NCBI RefSeq assembly: GCF_002895525.1
Contig: NZ_AZRL01000021.1
Coordinates: forward strand, 1 to 64,000
Direction of reading: 5' to 3'
Source of the DNA: Petrotoga olearia DSM 13574
GTDB taxonomy: Bacteria > Thermotogota > Thermotogae > Petrotogales > Petrotogaceae
DNA: 64,000 nt
Below, one piece after another: positions 62,901-64,000 of the stretch (positions are counted from its first letter, which is position 1; every line of letters begins with the position of its first letter). The notes below the pieces were generated by a model. It was not told the origin of the DNA and made no database searches. It saw nothing but the letters and a program-made list of their open reading frames with translations. The translations under genes and the position numbers were made by a program.

Positions 62901-64000
62901 AGAAGCTTTTAAATTGATAGATATTAAAATAAAAGAGATAAATCATCAAAAATCATTAGAGTTAGTAAAGAAAGGTTATTTTTCAATGGTTATTAATTTT
63001 CCTACAAAGGGGAAAATTATATCCAACTTCGGATTTAAGTTAAGAAGAGCGTGCGTAGAAAACGCCATTCCGTTATTCACATCTTTAGAAACTGCTCAAA
63101 AATCAATTGAAGCAATTAAGAATTGCAAAATAGAAAAAAATAATGTACAGTCCTTGAACGAATATGTAGATTATTATCATAATCTACAAAACAATCTACA
63201 AATATCAAAAAGAGGTGATTCATTTATGAAAACCGGGGAAAAGGTAGTATTGGCATATTCAGGAGGGTTAGATACATCTGTAATCATACCATGGCTAAAA
63301 GAAAAGTATGATTGTGAAATCATTGCAGTATGTATTGATGTTGGTCAAGGAGAAGAAACTAATTCTATCGAGAAAAAAGCCTTTTTGAGTGGTGCAAGCA
63401 AGGTTTACATTGAAGATGTTGTAGAAGAGTTTGTAACCGATTATATCTATCCAACTTTAAAAGCTGGAGCAATATACGAAGGTAAATACTTGTTGGGAAC
63501 ATCCTTTGCAAGACCTCTAATGGCAAAAAAATTGGTTGAGATTGCTCACAAAGAAGGTGCAAATGTTATTGCTCACGGTTGCACCGGTAAAGGTAACGAT
63601 CAGGTAAGATTTGAAGTATCTATTAAGGCGTTAGATCCTTCTATTAAAATTATTGCTCCTTGGAGAATATGGGAAATTAAGTCGAGGGAGGAAGAAATTG
63701 CCTATGCCCTAAAAAAGGGAATTCCTATATCTATAACCAAAGAAAAAATATACAGTGTTGATAAAAATATTTGGCATATAAGCCATGAAGGAGGAGATTT
63801 AGAGAATCCTTGGAATGAGCCAAAACCTGAGTTATTCGATATGGTTACTCCACCTGAAAAAGCACCCGATGTTGCTGAATATGTAACCATAGAATTTGAA
63901 AAAGGGATTCCAGTGAAGATAAACGAAGAAGAACTTTCTCCCGTAGAGTTGATAAAGAAAGCCAATGAAATTGCATCAATAAATGGTGTGGGGATTGCAG
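59986..64000 (+). CDS. carB: CarB-ArgG fusion: carbamoyl-phosphate synthase large subunit joined to argininosuccinate synthase (3' end beyond window)
   Basis: From ATG 59986 (GGGGAGGT SD) the frame is open to the window end, at least 1338 codons. Residues 1-1065 are a complete CarB: two ATP-grasp halves ([57 protein letters not shown]) and the C-terminal MGS-like regulatory domain. A linker of about 30 residues (ending SKRGDSF) leads, with no stop, into argininosuccinate synthase at residue 1081 ([28 protein letters not shown]). A residual AGAGGTGATT ribosome site lies before internal ATG 63226. I read every codon across the junction. It could give a fused protein plus free ArgG. Confidence 0.9.
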   Translation, partial: MPKKSEIRSVLVIGSGPIIIGQAAEFDYSGTQACKSLKEEGCKVILVNNNPATIMTDTEIADVVYMENLEMDTLISIIEKEKPDGILGTLGGQTGLNLIIQLKDSGIIDKYDIQELGTSVESIKIAESRELFKRKMQEIEEPIAESLTVSTVSEALNFASQVGYPLIIRPAYTLGGTGGGFAYSEEELIEFVENGLKKSMMKEVLIERSLLGWKEIEYELVRDSFDNCITVCNMENFDPVGIHTGDSIVVAPSQTLTDQEHQMLRDSSLKIVKALKIEGACNIQFALNPSNKEYRVIEVNPRLSRSSALASKATGYPIAKIATKIALGFSLDEIKNPVTGKTTAFFEPSLDYVVTKIPRWPFDKFYQVDKKIGTQMKSTGETMALGRTFESSLLKAVRSLDMKIKGLRIKEVQKESNEELVEHLHIPNEKRLFHIAEALRRGYKVFDIHKLTYIDNWFLEKIKNIVDFENIISTSQLNYDLLLKAKVLGFSDQEISELKGIQENEVRELRKSYGIIPSYKMVDTCAAEFDSVTQYLYSTYGEEDEIEVHNIIKKVIVIGGGPIRIGQGVEFDYCTVKALLALKEKGIKSIIINNNPETVSTDFDTGDRLYFEPLTQEDVLNIIEKEGPLGTMIMFGGQTALNLSEELERQGIRILGTSYEGIDLCEDRKRFSILLKKLGINQPRGGYATSFDEAREIAKRIGFPLLVRPSYVIGGQSIEKVNSLDELFEYLSHALDLSPVRPVLIDEYIEGIEVEVDAVSDAEDVLIPGIIEHIEKAGIHSGDSFAVFPAKSLSELEEKEIVRYVEKISKAVNIKGLINIQFIVKEGKVYVIEVNPRASRTVPIISKVTGIPMIKLAVEIALGNNLKKLGYYEPFYPKIPYTVVKAPIFSLEKLPGVEVALGAEMKSTGETLGIDFNYHNAMYKAFKSAHLNVPSTGKVLLSFSEKVVKGSKSFVKYLQSCGYELWGTTGTAEAFKLIDIKIKEINHQKSLELVKKGYFSMVINFPTKGKIISNFGFKLRRACVENAIPLFTSLETAQKSIEAIKNCKIEKNNVQSLNEYVDYYHNLQNNLQISKRGDSFMKTGEKVVLAYSGGLDTSVIIPWLKEKYDCEIIAVCIDVGQGEETNSIEKKAFLSGASKVYIEDVVEEFVTDYIYPTLKAGAIYEGKYLLGTSFARPLMAKKLVEIAHKEGANVIAHGCTGKGNDQVRFEVSIKALDPSIKIIAPWRIWEIKSREEEIAYALKKGIPISITKEKIYSVDKNIWHISHEGGDLENPWNEPKPELFDMVTPPEKAPDVAEYVTIEFEKGIPVKINEEELSPVELIKKANEIASINGVGIA
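63226..64000 (+). CDS. argG: Argininosuccinate synthase (ArgG part, possible internal start; 3' partial)
   Basis: Condenses citrulline and aspartate using ATP. The ATP pyrophosphatase loop AYSGGLDTS and later [11 protein letters not shown] and [14 protein letters not shown] identify ArgG. In frame with CarB upstream (offset 3240 bases from the carB ATG). AGAGGTGATT (63211-63220) precedes ATG 63226, so it may also be translated separately. The remaining C terminus lies outside the window. Confidence 0.85.
   Translation, partial: MKTGEKVVLAYSGGLDTSVIIPWLKEKYDCEIIAVCIDVGQGEETNSIEKKAFLSGASKVYIEDVVEEFVTDYIYPTLKAGAIYEGKYLLGTSFARPLMAKKLVEIAHKEGANVIAHGCTGKGNDQVRFEVSIKALDPSIKIIAPWRIWEIKSREEEIAYALKKGIPISITKEKIYSVDKNIWHISHEGGDLENPWNEPKPELFDMVTPPEKAPDVAEYVTIEFEKGIPVKINEEELSPVELIKKANEIASINGVGIA

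Noticed and set aside
63120-63230. Separate carB stop codon hidden by misreading
   Set aside because: Codon-by-codon reading from 63121 through 63240 in the carB frame shows no stop; only a sequence error could create one.

Overview
The window is a dense, AT-rich bacterial chromosome segment. It has many TTG/GTG starts, strong Shine-Dalgarno (SD) sites and ATGA overlaps between genes. The gene set points to a Thermotogota bacterium, most likely Petrotoga-like; this is inference from gene content and style, not a database match. Features behind that guess are an Omp85/BamA outer-membrane protein, an acetyl-type lysine pathway, ThyX, an AsnRS-derived asparagine synthetase, BMP-type nucleoside ABC genes and flagellar rod genes. 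No tRNA, rRNA, CRISPR array or transposase was recognised.

Layout. 0.2-5.2 kb: TPR protein, thyX, bamA and an HPP membrane protein, separated by two blocks of GC-rich dispersed repeats. 5.3-13.7 kb: a lysine riboswitch and terminator, then asd-lysA-dapA-dapB-dapH-lysC-aminotransferase-deacetylase, a nearly complete N-acetyl-diaminopimelate route without dapF. 13.7-22.3 kb: ispD, ROK sugar kinase, an asparagine leader-peptide attenuator driving an AsnRS-like asparagine synthetase, a degenerate PurH-like protein, two envelope glycosyl/phosphoglycosyl transferase genes and an acidic protein; repeat blocks lie between several of these. 22.4-31.5 kb: two aldo/keto reductases with ferredoxin tails, a sodium-pump decarboxylase beta subunit, an orphan ferredoxin-KorA pair, a diguanylate cyclase, a ZIP transporter and two membrane proteins. 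31.5-41.2 kb (mostly minus strand): prmC, a DUF59 protein, a SurA-like chaperone, rnhB, then a nucleoside-type ABC transporter with its binding protein and a large membrane protein. 41.4-46.4 kb: beta-propeller protein, CsaB-like pyruvyl transferase, flgB-flgC-fliE, a GC-richer methyltransferase island and small ORFs. 46.4-55.3 kb: mgtE, an HDOD protein, rbfA-truB-ribF, an M3 oligopeptidase and a DHH-CBS-nucleotidyltransferase. 55.3-64 kb: a second attenuator-like leader, then argJ-argB-argD-carA and a continuous carB-argG reading frame that runs off the window.

The most notable systems concern amino-acid supply. Lysine, asparagine and arginine synthesis each have their own transcription-attenuation leader. 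Lysine uses a classical riboswitch. The asparagine leader encodes a short peptide with five consecutive Asn codons placed inside mutually exclusive hairpins. The arginine leader has three consecutive Arg codons that also form an SD followed by ATG-TAG, placed just before an antiterminator strand. The Asn and Arg leaders use an almost identical perfect sigma-70-type promoter. CarB and ArgG are joined in one frame with the old ArgG ribosome-binding site still visible at the junction. A composite family of hairpin-rich intergenic repeats occurs in both orientations and has probably affected gene starts and ends.
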